The translations under genes and the position numbers were made by a program. Shown here piece after piece: positions 17,301 through 29,685 of a DNA stretch of 64,000 nt. The notes beneath the pieces were generated by a model. The model did not search any database. It was not told the DNA's origin and saw only the letters and a program-made list of their open reading frames with translations. Within the stretch, counting starts at the first letter, position 1, and each line of letters opens with the position of its first letter. This stretch comes from Hyperoplus lanceolatus. Taxonomy: Eukaryota; Chordata; Actinopteri; Uranoscopiformes; Ammodytidae. Where the stretch lies: the NCBI GenBank assembly GCA_026929865.2, contig CM049400.1:13770501-13834500 (forward strand), in the 5' to 3' direction.

Positions 17301-20300
17301 GGGCATGGGAGGGTAGCGGGACTCCCCATATATATTATATTGATCATAATTTCTGATAAAATAAGACATTTGTAGCCTATATCTTAAGCCTACTTACCCT
17401 ATACAACACATTGCTACAACAGAAAACAGGCAATCATTGAAACATGTTATTTTGAGTGACCTGACATATCATTCTAGTCTAGTGGAATTCATATGGAAGG
17501 AGAATAACAATACAGTAGGCTAGTTTGGACTGGGACTGCAGTCAGACCTTCTGCCTACCTTTCATTTCAAAAGTTAGGGGGGGGGGGGGGGGGCAAGGCC
17601 CCCTTAACCCCCTGTAAAACCGCCCCTGCCTTGAACTTTTCCACATTTTGTCACGTAACAATCACACACATACATTTATTTTATTGGGATTTCATGTGAT
17701 AGAACAACAGAAAGCAGTGTTTCCCGCAGGATTTTTTTCAGCAGCGGTGGTGTGGTCCCCGAACGTCCTAGGGGGGTCCGGGGGCATGCCCCCCCTGCCA
17801 ATTTTTTTTTGTACCCTTTACATTTGAATGCATTGATCTAGTGCACTTTGAGAGGAGAAGATGCACTAATTACTATTCAGATAGATGGGATTATTGTTGT
17901 TGCAATTTTGCCTGTTGTGTCTTTATTTACAGATTTTGACATTTTTGTATAGAAATTAATATTTAAACACAAAATGCCACAACGCAGAAAATTATTTGCA
18001 CAATTTATTTACAGTTCTTGCTTAATGCTTAAACCAGACCTGCAAACTCATAAGAGGTGAAAAAGGTGACAAACACCCGACCCCTCTAGACGACACGGTA
18101 AATTGGGGGGGGGGGTTCCTTTATTTGATTTGATTTTTTGGGGACATGGAACTAGACAGGGACATTGGGTGCTATAAATGGGAAGAGGTTCAGTAATGTC
18201 CAACACAGAAGTGGGCCTACTGGTTATTATGAGCAATTGATAAGCAGGACCTAAGACTTTAATTTAAAATAATGTGATAAAAATTACAAAGTATCCTTAT
18301 ACAAAGGCCTATAGATACAAATAAAACAAAACAATTCATGAATTTCAAGGGTGTAGGTTGTGATTAAACCTTGGTTTGGGACACATTTTAATGTGGGGGT
18401 CTGGGGGTGTCCCCCCATTCATTTTTGAGCATTCAACACTTCATTTCCTGCATTCTGGTGAATTTGTATGCACCAAATGTATGTAAAGTAGTTGGCTAAT
18501 TGACAACATTTAGGTTCCTGGTGACAAAAATAGAATACAATACAATGCAGTAATATCATGCATTCTGTATTGCTTTCAAATATTTATTCTCCTGTATTGT
18601 TCAAATATTTGATTTAAACTGTAAAAAAAAAAGTAATTATTCGTCTCCATCATTGAGAATGTAGTGGCTGGTGGTATTTTACTTGCCTGCAATCTTCTAA
18701 TATTTAAAAATAATAAAGTGCAAAAGGGTTCAGTGTGTGTGCAGTGGAGAGAGAAATATAGGCCCTATACAGACAGATAGAGGGAGGAAGAGATAGCTTT
18801 ATTTTATAATTTAGCTTTTTGATTTGTGAGAGTGATCATCGCTGATTTTAGACTGACTCCCGCTGTCTGCTCCGTGAGGCTCGAGCCCTTCAGCTGAGCG
18901 AACAGCTGTCCGACACAGAGATGAAAAACGAAACTGAAAAATAACTATCCTGTCCTGCCTGGACTGGTGGAGCAGCCAAATATAAATTAATACATATTGT
19001 ACTAAACTGTAACACAAGTAATGAGTTGTGGAATTTGCACCAGTAGCCTACAGTAGTCCACATTCTTCGCTCAGCCACTAACTGTTTCGTTAGTGAATGT
19101 TCCTCGATCTGTTTGTCTCGAGCCCGGATACACAGAGCCCTGACGGAAAACTGACAGCGCGACTAAAGGGACTCTACAGTGAGCAGCTCCCCTCCGTTAG
19201 TTTCTGTTTTCCGCCGAGTAAGTTACATTCACCTCCGACGCATGGGCAGCGTTTATGTTAGGTATTGTCCCGTTTCTAAAATGAGCTACGTACCAGTAGT
19301 AGAATAATGAGGATGAGGATTTTAATAGCAGCGGCGGAGAAAATATAGCAGCGGTGGCGCGCCGCTGCTGTGTGAACATGGGGGAAACACTGCAAAGTGG
19401 TGCATAATTGTGAAGTGGAATGAAAATGAAACATGGTTTTCAATTAAAAATGTGGCGTGCAAAAGTATTCAGCCCCCCCCCCCCCATCCCCCCCGAGTCA
19501 ATACGTTGTAGAACCACCTCTCGCTGCAATAACAGCTCCAAGTCTATTTGGGTATGTCTCTACCAGCTTTGTACATCTACAGACTGACATTTTTACCCAT
19601 TCTTCTGTGCAAAATAGCTCGAGCTTCAGATTCAGCGTCAGATTGTATGGAAAGCGTCTGAACAGCAATTTTCAAGTTTTTCCAGATATTCTCAATTGTA
19701 TTTAGGTCTGGACTTTGACAGGGCCATTCCAACACATGACTATGCTTTGATCTTCTAAACCATTCCATTGTAGATATGGCTGTATGTTTAGGGTAGTTGT
19801 CCTGCTGTAAGGTGAACTTTCACCCCACTCTCAAGTCAGTTGCAGACTCTAACATGTTTTCTGCCCAGTATTTGGCTCCATCCATCTTCCCATCAACTCT
19901 AACCAGTTTCCCCTTCCCTGCTGAAAAACAGGACCCCCACAGCATGATGCTGCCACCACGTTTCACGGTGGGGATGGTGTGTATAGGGTGACGTGCAGTG
20001 TGAGTTTTCCACCACACATTGCATTTTTCATTATGGCCAAAAACTTAAATTTTGGTCTCATCTGACCAGAGCATCTTCCTCCAACCCTTGCCACAAACCA
20101 TTCGGTGGACGCAGCATATGCAGATAAGATCAAACTTGAAGTTTTTGGCCTAAATGCAAAATGCAATGTGTGGCGGAAAAGAGCACACTGTAGCTAGCAA
20201 CATGCCTCTTTACAAAGCCTAGGGTGTGTAGTAAAACTAGATTTTTTTTTTTTTTTTTTTATCAGTGCACACACACTGTATGGACAGGAAAAGGATTGTG

Positions 20301-23300
20301 AGGAGATATTCACTGATTTAGACAAAATTGTTTAAACAACAAGCATTCTCCAGAATCTCTGACTCTACCTTTAATATTGAGACTTCAAGACTTCAGAGAT
20401 ATCTCATACCTATTGATGGTGATTTGAAGGGGTATTTATCTGGGAGGTCCACTCGAACTTTCCACACACCTCCTTCATATGCCGCTGGAAAGAAAGACAT
20501 GTTATAATCAAATGAACAAATAGGAGTTTCAAATTTAGAATGTACACGTCACTGGTGAAATGCTGGTCAAAGGGAGGAAGCATAAATGTGTATTTCAAGG
20601 GGTTCTTACATCCAGGGGGTCCGTGGAACTTGACTACAAACTCATTAAGTCCGCTGAGGATGGTGACTTCGTGCTTGCTCTCAATTCTGAAATCTGGTTA
20701 AGGAAAAGGCACAATAGGAGCACAGGCAACAGCAGAGGCAGATAACTCAAACTATATCAAAAACACATGAAACACTGTGTCTTTCTCCCTTGAAGGCTTG
20801 TCTGGGCAAATGCAGGATCAATAACAAGAGCAATGGCAGTGAGATCAATAATGCACATCAACAGCTTAACAATGTCACACTCAGGATACAGGACAACAAC
20901 CTCATGAAGGTAGCTGTCAATCGGACAACGTTTGGACTACAAATAATGTAAATGATCACGCCTTTACTACGATGAATATACAGGAAGCGACAAACTTCAA
21001 CTGTCAACTACAAACATATTGATAGAAGCACAGACATCTGCATAGGCATAGCTACCAAACATTATGAAGACCAGTGTATAAAGATAAAATTGTGCTGCCT
21101 TCAGAGATAAATGCGACCTTCCATCTATTGCAGGTACCTCCAGTTGGGGAAGATGGAAGGCGACTTGGGTCGGGGCCTTGTGTCATAATGCTAGCATTTG
21201 GTGACAGCAGAAAGGTTGGGTGTAATCAAATCAATGACAGGCGGAGAGAACGGAAACAAGCAAACACAAGGAACTGTCACACCCGGTTTCATCATCCTGT
21301 CATAAATCCTTCTGTCAACTGGTTCCCACATTCTAACCAAGGTAACATAAGGATACACGGGAAGCAAAAGAACCTCAAACAGCTTTCAGAAACGATGGCT
21401 TAAAAAGCTCAGTCACTCAACACAGAAAAGGTTTCCGAACCACTGACCAAGAAGACAGAGTAGCTCTAAATGGGATCCGATGCAACAAGTCCTATAAATA
21501 AAACCTGTTATAGACGCATACCTCTCTTTTGCCTTTCCCCAGAGGTTATACATAGAAACCAAAGCAAGTGCTCTCTCAGGAGAAATGTAACTACACAAGG
21601 GGAAAGATTTATGTTGACAAAAGCTCACAGAGACATACCTGCACTGCCTTCTGATAGAAATGAGATGAGAAATAATATTTTCTTTGTGAGACTAGTTGTC
21701 ATGACATTGTCCACTCTAATCTAATCTGTGCATTTTTACTACACATGCAGATAAACATACGGGGATACATTCGGTGCAGTTTACAACATTACACATGTTG
21801 TATCTAATTGTGAGCTACAACATGTGTAATATAGCTCTTAACAACAGTCTCAAGTTTGGGTTAATACAAACATCATTATTATAAATAATAGTTATCATAT
21901 ATTATCATAATTAATTTGATAATATGTAAATGTAATTATTATTATAGAGATTAAATCAAATATGGCTAATTTGAGAAATAAAGAAAGGTGTTTGATTATC
22001 AAATTGATATAAGTGACAGTTTCTTAAGACTGTTGAACACCCAGGGACTATAAATAAACCATATATGGACTGTAATAATTTATTGATCAATGAATCTGCT
22101 AATTTTTCTAACCTAGCCTGTCCAAATAAGGCGAGTTTAAGGTGTAAACATGTTCACCCACTCAACATCAGCAACCCCCTCGACCGTGTCCCTGTAATGG
22201 ACTGGTTGCTCCCAGCTCCCAGCCCCCACCCCTGCATATGCCCAGTACAGCGCGTGTTGTTCCTCGATCAGCTGTGAATGAAGTCCCGCCCTCCACCATG
22301 TTCCGGATGGTAACAGTCTGACCAATCAGAGAACAGCATCTCGCTGCAGGACACAAACAAAACAATTCAGCTCACGCTGTCAGAAATCCTTTCATGCAAA
22401 CTTCAGCGGAAAAACTGCAACTAATTAGCAATAAAACCAAGATAGTAACTCGACGATTATTTAATACATGAAAAATCAGGTCAACAGTGAACTAAATAAA
22501 AACAGAACATCATGTGACCTCAAAGAGACGGCTGTTGAGAAAAAAAATCTAAGGGTAAAACCTGAATCGATTTAGTATTTCTTTTGAGCATCGTTAAACA
22601 AAACTAAAATTGTATTTTGGCTAAATCATTTTACTGTAAACTCTTTAGTAAACACACGAACCGTGATTTATTATGCACGCATTTTATAGTATATTATGTT
22701 TTAACACAATTTCCAATAGTTATTTGTATTTGTGCATCAAAAATACAGCACACAATGGCTAAATCTGGTTACTCTTTCATTTTACATTAATAAATGCAGT
22801 TAGCCGTCTACTTTGCATTTGTCATTTATCGTGTTAGTTCCGCTACATCGACCATATTTGTTCCGTCTTGGCATTAGCATGCTGCTATAGCTTCCTTCAC
22901 GTTAACGTCACAAAATCACGAAAACATATACGCGTTTTTCCAAAGAAGCGTTCCCTTTATGTAAAAAAGTCCTCGCCAATCCTTCACACAGTGTTGTCAG
23001 TCCGGTCGGACTACATATGATTGGCCAATAGGCTAACTTATCACCTCCTAGCTAAGGCTAACAGAGTTCACAGCAAACAACACACTGCGACAGGTTTTCC
23101 TCGCTAATTTTCTCCGTTCACACAAACAAGGAGAGCGTTGGCTAATGTCCTAACAAGCTAAACGGCTAAGAGGCAAATGAGTTCACACAAATAAGGTTAA
23201 ATGTTTCGCTAGCTCACAAGCTAACTTCATGGGGTGCTAGCTAACATCAAAGTGTTCAGCACTTTTTCGACAAATCTATTGGTCTCACACAGCTTCTACC

Positions 23301-23486
23301 AAAATTATACACATCCCAACAGCAGTCAATATTGCGACTAATCAACCTGACAGAGATGACAGTCATTTTAAAACCAGAGGAGTCTGTTTGATTTGGCTTC
23401 ATTCAGGCTTGTTTATGGTCGGGGAAAGGATACAGTTTCACCACGTCGGTGTCCATTCTTCTCTTGCCCGGACTTGGAGACGACAT
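14337..23486 (-). CDS. ube2h: ubiquitin-conjugating enzyme E2 H (complete)
   Basis: Seven coding exons on the reverse strand: 23434-23486, 20610-20686, 20410-20484, 17012-17051, 16710-16762, 14921-15049 and 14337-14461. Together they give 552 nt, 183 aa plus stop, the same length as human UBE2H. The protein starts [17 protein letters not shown] and ends [13 protein letters not shown]. It is an E2 that accepts ubiquitin from E1; in mammals it works with the CTLH (GID-type) E3 ligase. The catalytic cysteine is in GTVCLDV, preceded by the HPN motif of KIFHPNID. The acidic serine-rich tail ([16 protein letters not shown]) is intact. All splice sites are GT-AG and phases agree. The introns are large and hold several transposable elements; the first intron is 2.7 kb. 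Confidence 0.98.
15300..16131. mobile_element. nested foldback (inverted-repeat) elements in a ube2h intron
   Basis: Outer arms are TGGATTTTCTCCAATCTCCG at 15300 and onward to 15337, and the inverse at 16094-16131, with very few mismatches. Inside, a second inverted pair starts GGCCTCTGCACACATCCT (15391) and ends with the inverse before 16004. The interior has no transposase frame. These look like a non-autonomous DNA transposon inserted inside another. Target duplications are not clear. Confidence 0.65.
17238..17628. mobile_element. hAT-like non-autonomous element with 8-bp target duplication
   Basis: The 391-bp insert starts CAGTGGAGG and ends CGCCCCTG (short imperfect terminal inverted repeats CAGTGGAGG / CAGGGGCGG). 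It is flanked on both sides by the same 8 bases CCTTGAAC (17230-17237 and 17629-17636). The interrupted Tc1 terminus reads through normally when the insert is removed. An 8-bp duplication with CA-starting termini is the hAT pattern. Confidence 0.85.
17715..19392. mobile_element. hAT-like element with CAGTGTTTCCC termini
   Basis: A 1678-bp insert begins CAGTGTTTCCC and ends with the exact inverse GGGAAACACTG. It interrupts the same Tc1 copy as 17238-17628. Flanks share only an imperfect AAAG-type match, so the target duplication has decayed. No transposase frame is seen. Related left-end sequence occurs at about 39120-39300 and 63471-63620. Confidence 0.75.
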
Positions 23487-23790
23487 TTTTGTTATTCCTT
23501 TCAGTGAGCTAAAGAAATTTAATAAAAAATAATAGTGCGGCGACTAAGCTATCTCAACTTTACAGTTTAATTTAATACCTCCCTGTGGACTGCATCAACA
23601 GTCTTCCCACAGTGTCCATAAACTAGATCCCAGCTGCGACATCGCCCACTCTTCCTGCTCACATCGGATCCTCAGTGTTTCCCAGAGCAGCTCTGCCGTA
23701 GTTTGAGTCCCGTCCTAGAGACTCTCCGACGGTGACATCAACATCCAGCGTCCGGGCTGTTGAGAGGAGGGGCTCCAGTGTAGAAATACA
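23487..23790 (-). promoter_or_regulatory. ube2h 5' UTR and promoter region
   Basis: Immediately upstream of the ube2h start codon the sequence is CpG-richer than its surroundings, with no recognisable TATA box at a fixed distance. This suits a housekeeping-type promoter. No transcription start can be placed from sequence alone. Confidence 0.45.
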
Positions 23791-24427
23791 CTCAGCAGAA
23801 GAAGAAAAAAACTCTAATCATGTGACTGTGTGACAGTGAAAAAAATAGGTTCCATCAACCCCGCAAAGACAGCAGCCGTGGTTTAAATAGGCCTAATACT
23901 AGAATTTCTACAGGCTTGTCGTTGTTCGTAAGGTGGGTCAAATAGTCACTCAGTGCTCAAAGTTTAAAGTGATTGTTGCTCTATCATTTCTATATCTATG
24001 ATGAAATTAGTTTAATGGGGGGTGAAACCATGGTTGAAACGAGCGTTTAGGCCAAAGTGTGTCTTCACATGCAGGCACTCTGTGTCCAACAATGATGTGA
24101 ATTATTCATACGAACAGTTAATAAGTAACTTCAGCCTATTAGTCTTATCCACCACATAACTAGGGTAGCCTAAATCGCTATTAATTGGTGAAAATATTTT
24201 GCAATAGGCTACAATCAGTAGGCCGAAGATAGCCATATGCTATAGCCTACTTAACTCAACGCATAGGCTATACTTCTGCAATACATTCTATTTTAATGAA
24301 GGTCATGTTGTTTAAAATACATTGGAGTTGCCGATGGTCTAGCCTACTTTATCTCCCCACGTCGATACACACAACGAAAAAAAGATTTAATTCAGACCTT
24401 TCCAATCACACTCCACAGAAACTATAG

Positions 24428-24475
<48 letters not shown>

Positions 24476-24994
24476 GCAAACATTTCATGGTCAAAGTACC
24501 TCCAAAGGTCATGAGACAATAAGCCAAGAGGAGTGTCATGGAAGTGACTAAAGCTAAAACGTCTCTCTACTCTTTGTCAAACGTCACCCAAGCAGCTGTT
24601 ACCCACATCTGTAATGTGTGTACATTTTCTGTGATTACATGGTTGCTTTGAATTGTTGTCACCATTGTTTATGCAGCAAATTGCTCAACCCAAAGACACA
24701 ACAAATGTTTTGTTATACACAATACACACATCCCTGAAATAACAAAAAGTTGATGACTCACATCCTGTTAAAGCTCATCCACACAGCTGCAGCTCATTGT
24801 TCAGGAGTTTCATAGACTGGTTTCATTTCCTTCTCGCCATCAATCTATTGAGGCACTGGCTCATTATCCTCCCTGATGAGTGATCTGTGTAAAGCTTCTG
24901 ATAACATTTTAGCTGCCTTGCAAAGTGAAGTTTCATGTTTGATTGATCGCGTACACTGTGTGCAGCTATATCCCAGTTTGCCACAAACTTTTAT
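23791..24994. other. intergenic DNA upstream of ube2h
   Basis: No coding exon recognised. A (TG)n microsatellite lies at about 24428-24471. The remainder is unremarkable A/T-rich sequence. Confidence 0.6.
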
Positions 24995-26865
24995 TAAATC
25001 ATCATCATCATCTTATCATATTCAACCGCTTATCAAGGTCTCAAGGTCACCTTACAAAGCATAAAATCATCATAAAATCATTAAAAACATAAAAAAAAAA
25101 CAATACATTGTGGAAAAACAAAACAAGCAAACAATCAAGACAGTGACCAGTTATAGGTTGTTTGCGAGTTTGAACAGGTGAGTTTTGAGTTGTGACTTGA
25201 AGGTTGTAATGGTGTCTGACTGTTTTATGTGTGGGGGGAGGGAGTTTCAGAGCCTGGGTGCTGAACAGCTTAATGACCGGGCACCCATTGTAATGAGGCG
25301 TGATGTGGGGATACATAGTAGTCCAGCAGAGGTTGAGCGGAGGGAGCGAGAGGGAGTGTATTCTTGGTGGATGTCACAGAGGTAATTGGGGGTTAGGTTG
25401 TGGAGAGCTTTGTAGGTGAGGAGTAGGGTTTTGTATTGGATGCGATATTGTACTGGGAGCTAGTGAAGTTCGATGAGGACAGGGGTGATGTGGTCAGATG
25501 ATTTGGTGTGGGTGATGATCCGGGCGGCTGAGTTCTGAATGATCTGCAGTCTGTTTATGAGTTTGGTGGGGAGTCCGGTGAGGAGGGCGTTGCAGTAGTC
25601 TATACGTGATGTGACAAATCACATCATCACAGGAGATGCTTATGACACACACCATTGTCTTTTATATGAAAAGGTTGGGTGGTACTCCCTTAAAGAGAGA
25701 CGTGATGCACATTGGCATATTTTTATTTACAAAGCCTTGACCGGGAAGCTTCCTCGTTATTTAACAGAAATGTTGCAAATTTCAGATGGGCTTTATCAGA
25801 CCCGCTCCACTGACATGCTCATGCTTTATATCCCACAAGCCCGGTCTGAGCTGGGAAAGACAGCTTTTAGCTTCAGTACCCCCGACTCCTGGAACAACTT
25901 ACAGCAACAAATTAAACTAAATACCTTCATATCCTTTAATCAATTTAAACAAACTATCTTAAATCTGCCAAACTCTACCTGTAACTGTTTTAATTAGGCT
26001 ATATTGTACTTTCACCCATTTCATTTTAATTGCTGCCACTCTTCACCACTATGTAAATGTTTCAATTGTTTTTTTCTCTCTTCACCTGTTGTTGTGTATT
26101 TGATGTATTTGCATTGAATATTGTGTATGTATTGTTGTTTTTCCTTGGAATTTATTTACTCGACATCATTGTAAATGAGGGTCACCCCTCAATTGGTCTC
26201 TCGAGGATAAATAAAAGTTAAATGAAAAATGAGTGAACCAGGATTTCAGTGCTGGATTGGGTCAGTGATGGGCGGAGTCTGGCGATGTTGCGGAGGTGGA
26301 AGAATGCAGTCCGGTGATGTTTTGAATATGAGGTGCGAATGAGAGGGTGTTGTCCAGGATGACGCCGAGGCTCTTGACTTTGGAGGAGAAGGGTACTGGG
26401 AATCCATCGATGATTATGAGTGGAGCTGGGGTGTGTTGTGATTTGGTGAGGGTGGATTTGGAGCCGATGAGCAGGGCCTCGGTCTTGTTTGCGTTGAGTT
26501 TTAGGAAGTTCCTGCTCATCCAGCTCCGGATGTCTTCCAGGCACGTGATGAGGGAGGTGGGGGGGATGGCAGCGGTGGGTTTGGTGGAGATGTAGACCTG
26601 TGCGTCGTCAGCGTAGCAGTGAAAATGGACCCCATGGTGACGGAGGAGTGTGCCCAGCGGGAGGAGGTAAGTGGTGAACAGGAGTGGACCCAAGACCGAC
26701 CCCTGGGGGACACCCAGTGAGACACCCGAACACCCAGACTTGTGTTCGCTTAGCTGAGCAAATTGTTGACGGCCGGTGAGGTAGGATGTGAACCAGGAGA
26801 GTGCAGCACCAGTGATCCCAATGCCAGCCAGGCAGTCCAGGAGCAGAGGGTGGGAGATGGTGTTG
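24995..26865 (-). mobile_element. L2-like LINE, 5'-truncated, reverse transcriptase part
   Basis: Reverse-strand reading frames encode LLLDCLAGIGITGAALSWF, the RT core GVPQGSVLGPLLF, the catalytic CYADDAQVYIS and a C-terminal part with [14 protein letters not shown] and APRLWNSLPPHIK. Stops and shifts break the frame. The copy starts abruptly at 26865 where another element adjoins it, and is split at 25619-26226 by a fragment of a different LINE. The motif set fits the L2 clade. Confidence 0.85.
25619..26226 (+). mobile_element. 3' end of a second LINE inserted in the L2 copy
   Basis: A forward-strand frame (to 25997) encodes a C-terminal ORF2 fragment (ERRDAHWHIFIYKALTGKLP, TPDSWNNLQQQIK). 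It is followed by a 3' UTR ending GGATAAATAAAAGTTAAATG. The flanks TGACAAAT and TGAAAAAT look like an 8-bp target duplication with one mismatch, and the L2 frame resumes on the other side. It is probably a CR1- or Rex-type element; the clade is inference. Confidence 0.75.
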
Positions 26866-28182
26866 AGTCTTGCTGGAGTTGTGGCGCGCGCCTGTAATCT
26901 CAGTCGTTTGGTGTAAGGTGCATGGTCTTCCGACCCGCCAGTCTTCCTCCCGTCTTGACGTCTTAGAAAAAAGTTAATTCAATATTACGAGCGGGGGACA
27001 TCCTGTAGTTATTTGACAAATTTTATTTGCTGATCTCTTCCCCAAATAACTCTCACTCCTAACCCTGTATTTGACAGTAAAGCGTTAAGGTTGCGTGTGT
27101 CAGCCTGGTTCTCCAGCCGAGGCTGCTATGTAAAGGCTCATTTATGCTCCAATTCCGTGCGTAAATAGAGACGTACGTTTACAACGTTATATCCGTCACT
27201 GCCCTCAAACTTCCATGCGTCCTTTATGTTGGAATCGACATTACGCAAATCTACCATAAATGGGCAGCAGCGCCGCTCAGAGTAAAAAGTTACTCAAATA
27301 GGAAGAAGAAGAGTCAAACAGTGAATTAACTGGAATAAATATTTTATAATAGGTCCATGGAAGAAACAGCTTTAGCGATATACTACCGTAGCGATGGAAG
27401 AGGCTAAACTGGAGGCTGCATTATAGACAGCGGGGGTCTGTGAGGACATCAATCACAAAATGTGAAACAAACTAGTGTCGCACGGACCTCCGACACTTCT
27501 GTATTGCAGCCGTCAGCCTGCCGTCTAGCTGACATTCTTCCCTGTGCGATCCGCGGTCATGCTGCTCTGTTGTAGTTGTATGTCCCTGTGCCCCTGCCGT
27601 GTAACTTCATAGATAGATAAATGTGTATGTCATTTCGTACCAACTCACAAAAACCTCTCCTCAAAAGTTAAGACATTTTCTAAAGTATTATGTCTTTCGT
27701 TTGTGTTTGTAAACAAATGTACAATAAGTGAAAGTGAACTGTTGGCTATGTGCTCCCCGTGATCTTCGGTAGTAATGCTCCGTCCTGTCCGTTTGGTACG
27801 CATCCGCAAGCTTGCAGGATACGTGCAGAAATACGGACGTAATGTACGCAGAGTACGGACAGAAGGCTCCGTCCGTATCCGTATGCGTATGTAATGTAGA
27901 GCATAAATGAGCCTTAAAAGTGTCCGAAATAAGTGCCTCACAGGCAGACACAGGTCGAGACTAATGCCGCTCCTCCTGCGTCGTGTTTGGTGCTGAACAG
28001 AGTGTGACAGTGTTCACGTAATTTCGCTTGAGCCAACCCCTTAAGACTAATGATAATATCAAACCAGTTTGATAATGTCGGAACGTCAAGACGGGAGGAA
28101 GACTGGCGGAAATCGAGTCGGAAGACCACCTTACACCAAACGACTGAGATTACGGGCGCGCGCCACAACTCCAGCAAGACTC
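26865..28182. mobile_element. foldback element with about 95-bp inverted ends containing a 7SL-like motif
   Basis: The left arm (26865-26961) and right arm (28085-28182) are inverted copies. Each begins GAGTCTTGCTGGAGTTGTGG and continues GCGCGCGCC(T/C)GTAATCTCAG, then diverges to CCGTCTTGACG. The left arm abuts the broken end of the L2 copy. A Harbinger-type element sits in the middle. No coding capacity is seen. Confidence 0.7.
27134..27914. mobile_element. PIF/Harbinger-type non-autonomous element with TAA target duplication
   Basis: Termini AGGCTCATTTATGCTC and its exact inverse GAGCATAAATGAGCCT, with TAA on each side (27131-27133 and 27915-27917). The inner sequence is rich in CGTACG/CCGTATGCG words typical of this teleost family. 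It is 781 bp with no transposase. Confidence 0.88.
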
Positions 28183-28835
28183 CCGTGATTTCAGTCCGAC
28201 AGTGGAAGATTGTCTGCGACTGTCAAATCGCGTGAAAGGTTGTGTAGTGTAAACCCAGCATAACATGATTTGGGTATTTGGGATTATAAAACATATTTGA
28301 ATTGGTTGTACAGCATATCACATGCTATTCATTCAGGTTTGCGATGGCCACCCCACTCTAGCTCTGTGGCCCACCTTGGCCACCCCAGTCAAAATTTCCT
28401 GGAAACGCCACTGCCTGCTGCTCCGATTCTTCGGCCAATCTCACGCTCCATTGTTCCCTCACTCGCACTTACTTACTTTTATTAAATCGTATAACAATTT
28501 TAGGGTCTTGATGGGCAGTATCGGCCTAAAATCTCAAGCAATTCAAAACACTTGAGCTGTGACGTGTCACGTGACAGTGTATTAAGACGAGAACTGCAGG
28601 GAAACAATACTGAAAACACAAACAAAGGAGTTTTTGATCCAATCTTTTCATGATAATCATTGTCCATGTGAATAGCAACCTATCCCAATAAGCTTCACAT
28701 CCAGAGTACAGCAGATAGGCTAGGGCTAAAGGTCGACTCTTGTTGCACATGATCAAAATGATTTACTCCAATTTCTTGTCACTAAACATTTATCTGTCGT
28801 CTAAGCTGTACTGTATTTAAATCAATGTTAATCTT

Positions 28836-29027
28836 TTTTTTTTAAGATTATTTTTTGGCATTTTCAAGCTTTATTAGACAGTATAGAGGTGAAATGGGGA
28901 GACAGAGAGAGAGGGGGGATGACCTGCAGTAAAGGTCCACGGGTCGGATTTGAACCCGAGACCACGGCAACGAAGGCCCGGAGCCAATATGGTACGCGCT
29001 CTATCCACTACACCACCAGGGCACCCC
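28836..29027 (-). mobile_element. tRNA-derived SINE with perfect 17-bp target duplication
   Basis: On the reverse strand the head contains an A-box (TGGTGTAGTGG) and a B-box (GGGTTCAAATCC) at the normal tRNA spacing, followed by a body and an A-rich tail next to 28836. AAATCAATGTTAATCTT occurs at both borders (28819-28835 and 29028-29044) without a mismatch, so the insertion is probably young. Confidence 0.93.
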
Positions 29028-29685
29028 AAATCAATGTTAATCTTGAGAACAGTCTTGGAACACTGTACCAAGCGAGATACGGGAGTGGAACACCTTTGCT
29101 GGTTTTAAATGTAAGATGAAGTCATGGCTGAAATTAACCCAAGCATGTACCCATCATGTAGATTGATTTCTTAATGTTGTGATGTCCTGTTTTCTTGGTG
29201 TCCTATTTTTGATTTGATTTGATTCAATTTATTTCAGACATATCAAAAAAAAAGAAAAATGGAAAGCATGAAAATACAATAAAAAAATATGTTCAAATGA
29301 TTTCACAAAATAAATAAAAATAAACAAAAAATAAACAAATAACATATTGAATTGTTATGCCTGAAAAGGAGTAGGAAGAAGTATAAACTTATTTAATCCT
29401 ACCCCTTTTCCACAGCTCAATAACTTATATTTATTATATTAGTTTCCGGTGTTCTTTATAATCCTTTTTACAAATCTATACAATTTGTTATACTATATTT
29501 GATACAATCCATACAAATATACAACTTGATACTACAATTGTTTTATATTTATACAATCCATATATCTATATCTATTATATACATACATCTATACAAAATA
29601 TATCTATGTCTATTATATGCATTTATACAATCCATATATCTATATCTTTATATACATGTATATATAAATATATATATACAATATA

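Larger units (their letters stand above)
17202..20180 (-). mobile_element. Tc1-like transposon, broken and interrupted
   Basis: The left end is TA followed by CAATGGCTTGAAAAAGTATT, the terminus of a common teleost Tc1 family. Transposase remnants run on the reverse strand between 19500 and 20060 ([32 protein letters not shown]). The coding frame is broken by stops and shifts. Two other elements (17238-17628 and 17715-19392) are inserted near the left end. The right terminus is missing. Instead a segment at 20119-20180 repeats 20005-20066 in inverted orientation. Confidence 0.85.

Noticed and set aside
25185-25385. Forward-strand frame over the L2 3' part
   Set aside because: Antisense shadow of the reverse-strand LINE coding region.
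28916-29027. A possible functional tRNA gene (A-box and B-box present)
   Set aside because: The promoter boxes belong to a SINE head: no full cloverleaf acceptor stem is seen, and the whole 192-bp unit has a tail and a target duplication.
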